The position numbers and the translations under genes were made by a program. Positions 5,815 to 7,475 of a stretch of 7,475 nt of DNA are shown here, in pieces. Every line of letters starts with the position of its first letter. Position 1 is the first letter of the stretch. Below the pieces are notes generated by a model, which saw nothing but the letters and a program-made list of their open reading frames with translations, searched no databases and was not told the origin of the DNA. Source of the DNA: Nocardia sp. (lineage in GTDB: Bacteria > Actinomycetota > Actinomycetes > Mycobacteriales > Mycobacteriaceae); assembly GCA_013361595.1 (NCBI GenBank), contig JABFXT010000791.1, positions 1 through 7,475 of the forward strand, written 5' to 3'.

Positions 5815-6665
5815 GACGGCGGTTCGGGTGTATCCAGTCGCTGGGTGCCGATGACGCGGAGCAGTTCCATCTTCTCCGCGGCATCGGTACCCGGCAGCGG
5901 CCAGTAGATGAGCAGTCGTTGCGTGGCACTGGGCGTGAGCAGGGTTTCGCAGAAGATATCGATCACGCCGAGTTCCGGATGGACGGCGGATTTGGTGTCG
6001 GAGAGCCGGACCGACACCTCGTGTTCGTTCCAGAGCCGGTCGAACTCCGTGCTCGCGCCGCGCAACGCACCGATGAACTCGACGACATCGGGATCCTTCG
6101 GCCGCCGCGCCGCGGTGGCACGCAGATCGGCCACCTGCCGCCGGGACAGCCGGTCCACGTCCTCCGCCGCGGCGTTCACCCGGGCCGCCGGATCGGTGAA
6201 CCACCGCCAGGCGAAGTACCGCCCCCGGCCCTGCTGCTGTGCCTGGTCGCCGAACAGCAGGATGTGCATCCGGTTCTGCACCAGGCATTCGCCGAGGTCG
6301 GTGATCACCGCCGCCGGGATATCATCCAGTTTCGCCAGTACGTGCATCAGTCCCGGGCCCACATGTTTATCCGTCCGGCTACCACCGGGCGGCGCGTGAT
6401 CGCAGAGCAGATAGACGTGATCGCGTTCGTCGCCGGTGCATCGCAGCGCGCGGGTGAGGGATGCGAGTACCTGGGTGGACGGCCGCGGACCGCGGGCCTG
6501 CTCCAACCGCGTGTAGTAGTCGGTGGAGATACCGGCCAGCTGCGCCACCTCGTCCCGGCGCAGGCCAGGGGTGCGTCGCCGGGTGCCCGGCGGCAACCCG
6601 ACCGCTTCGGTGGTGAGCTGTTCCCGGCGGCGGCGGAGGAAATCGGCGAGTTCGCTGCGATCCAT
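5775..6665 (-). CDS. MmyB-like (MLTR) helix-turn-helix transcriptional regulator
   Basis: A 296-residue regulator with an N-terminal XRE-type helix-turn-helix and a C-terminal MmyB-like ligand-binding domain. The opening MDRSELADFLRRRREQL is family-typical. The DNA-binding part spans about 34-63, with TPGLRRDEVAQLAGIS (32-47) then DYYTRLEQARGPRPS (49-63). The ligand domain (about 105-275) is a PAS-like fold that in characterised relatives binds a fatty acid or similar small lipophilic ligand; such regulators often sit beside short-chain dehydrogenase or other oxidoreductase genes and control them. Here the divergent neighbour is a reductase gene, 101 bases away, its likely target. ATG 6663-6665 was chosen because the family start fits. 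A GGAG lies only 2 bases upstream, too close for a normal ribosome binding site, so leaderless or weak initiation is possible. The stop is TAG. Confidence 0.92.
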   Translation of the reverse strand: MDRSELADFLRRRREQLTTEAVGLPPGTRRRTPGLRRDEVAQLAGISTDYYTRLEQARGPRPSTQVLASLTRALRCTGDERDHVYLLCDHAPPGGSRTDKHVGPGLMHVLAKLDDIPAAVITDLGECLVQNRMHILLFGDQAQQQGRGRYFAWRWFTDPAARVNAAAEDVDRLSRRQVADLRATAARRPKDPDVVEFIGALRGASTEFDRLWNEHEVSVRLSDTKSAVHPELGVIDIFCETLLTPSATQRLLIYWPLPGTDAAEKMELLRVIGTQRLDTPEPPSYSRPADVSDISG

Positions 6666-6766
6666 ATCTCCACTGTCGCGTACCGCCGCGCGGTCAGCCA
6701 GGGATCGCCGCTCCCCCGATAAAGCGTCTCTGCCGCGGACGCGGCCGCTGCGCCACCGTGGACGCC
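6666..6766. promoter_or_regulatory. Divergent control region between MmyB-like regulator and second reductase
   Basis: This 101-base gap must hold promoters for both genes. On the plus strand GATAAA (6718-6723) is a possible -10 for the reductase. Downstream of it GCCGCG (6732-6737) and CGCGGC (6740-6745) form a 6-bp inverted repeat with a 2-base gap, overlapping the 8-bp palindrome GCGGCCGC (6741-6748). A regulator bound there would block transcription of the reductase, but these repeats are simple GC-rich sequence and may be chance. No convincing minus-strand promoter is visible. Confidence 0.35.
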
Positions 6767-7456
6767 ATGACGAATACACAGATCGCAGTCGCACAACTGG
6801 GCAGCACCGGACCGGCGGTCGGACGGATCGGGCTCGGCGCGATGGGAATGTCGGGTTCCTACGGCCCGGCCGATGACACCGAATCGGTGGCCACTGTCCA
6901 TTCCGCGCTCGATTCCGGCGCCCGGCTGATCGACACCGGCGATTTCTACGGGATGGGACACAACGAACTGCTGGTCGGCCGGGCCATCGCCGACCGGCCG
7001 CGCGAGGAGACGATTCTCAGTGTGAAGTTCGGCGGGATGATCGGCCCGGACGGAACCTGGCAGGGGTTCGACAGCCGCCCGGCCGCCCTGCGCAACTTCC
7101 TGAGCTACAGCCTGCGCCGGCTCGGGGTGGATCATATCGATATCTACCGCCCGGCACGGTTGGACCCGGCGGTACCGATCGAGGACACCGTCGGTGCCCT
7201 CGCCGAATTGGTCGAAGCCGGATATGTGCGGCATATCGGCCTCTCCGAAGTGGGCGCGGAAACACTGCGCCGGGCCGCCGCGGTACATCCGATCGCCGAT
7301 CTACAGATCGAGTACTCGCTGTTCTCGCGCGGGATCGAAACCGAGATCCTGCCCGTATGCCGCGAACTCGGCATCGGTATCACCGCCTACGGTGTGCTCT
7401 CCCGCGGCCTGCTCAGCGATACGGCTCCCGGTCGCGGCAAGCGGCCCAGTGCGTAA
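6767..7456 (+). CDS. Aldo/keto reductase, C-terminally short, catalytic His replaced by Ala
   Basis: A 229-residue reading frame clearly homologous to the upstream reductase (RIGLGAMGMSGSYGP at the N-terminus). D56 and Y61 (DTGDFYGMG) and K87 (SVKFGG) of the catalytic tetrad are present, but the His position is Ala130 in IYRPARLDPAVPIEDT. This motif looks like a recognisable subgroup and not a random change. The barrel is well conserved to about residue 217 (ITAYGVLSRGLLS). The frame then gives an unrelated Arg/Gly/Pro tail and stops at TAA 7454-7456, missing about 100 residues including the last barrel elements and the NADPH-binding loop. A frameshift, pseudogenisation or read error near 7415-7450 is likely; the window ends 19 bases later, so the rest cannot be checked. 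ATG 6767 fits best; GTG 6758 is in frame upstream. No ribosome binding site is evident. It is probably controlled by the divergent MmyB-like regulator. Confidence 0.75.
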   Translation: MTNTQIAVAQLGSTGPAVGRIGLGAMGMSGSYGPADDTESVATVHSALDSGARLIDTGDFYGMGHNELLVGRAIADRPREETILSVKFGGMIGPDGTWQGFDSRPAALRNFLSYSLRRLGVDHIDIYRPARLDPAVPIEDTVGALAELVEAGYVRHIGLSEVGAETLRRAAAVHPIADLQIEYSLFSRGIETEILPVCRELGIGITAYGVLSRGLLSDTAPGRGKRPSA

Positions 7457-7475
7457 GAGAACACGTCTCAACACC

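Noticed and set aside
5425..6288. Minus-strand open frame of 287 codons
   Set aside because: It overlaps the real regulator in another frame and is Arg/Ala/Gly rich, with no domain.
5346..6722. Plus-strand open frame of 458 codons
   Set aside because: It runs antisense to the MmyB-like regulator and out of frame through the end of the first reductase. The translation is rich in Arg, Gly and Pro with no family signature, a common artefact of high-GC DNA.
1..7475. CRISPR array, tRNA, rRNA, insertion sequence or phage genes
   Set aside because: I saw no regularly spaced repeats, cloverleaf sequence, transposase-like or phage-like protein, or terminal inverted repeats on either strand.

Overview
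The window is high-GC DNA with dense, short-spaced genes and strong G/C preference at third codon positions. It carries a ferredoxin-fused FprB-type reductase, a MmyB-like (MLTR) regulator and several probably leaderless starts. Together these point to an actinobacterium of the mycolic-acid group; Nocardia is my best guess, but the genus is inferred from general resemblance and not proven.

Layout. Positions 1-183 hold no gene I can support, only a strong hairpin (124-156) that probably ends the fprB transcript. fprB (184-1860, minus) encodes a ferredoxin/NADP+ reductase with a built-in 7Fe ferredoxin domain. Divergent to it is a SixA-type histidine phosphatase (2037-2528, plus). This converges, with a 3-base gap, on a gene for a 66-residue two-helix membrane protein (2532-2732, minus). 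After a GC-rich repeat-bearing gap come a small GNAT-like acetyltransferase (2928-3233, plus) and a pirin (3226-4209, plus), which overlap by 8 bases and are probably translationally coupled.

The second half looks like two oxidoreductase/regulator modules. Module 1 is a MerR-family regulator (4335-4781) followed 16 bases later by an aldo/keto reductase (4798-5814). They lie behind a textbook MerR-type promoter: 19-bp spacer with a perfect 14-bp palindrome inside it. Module 2 is a MmyB-like regulator on the minus strand (5775-6665), divergent from a second aldo/keto reductase (6767-7456). The two modules meet tail to tail with a 40-base overlap.

The most notable observations concern the reductases. 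Each lacks a different residue of the canonical AKR catalytic tetrad: the first has Asn where Lys is expected, the second Ala where His is expected. The second reading frame also stops about 100 residues early, just after a conserved block and close to the window edge, which suggests a frameshift or truncation. The overall theme, by inference, is redox and electrophile metabolism (FprB, pirin, two AKRs with their own sensors). I see no mobile element, CRISPR array, tRNA or rRNA, and no clear sign of an entirely new system.
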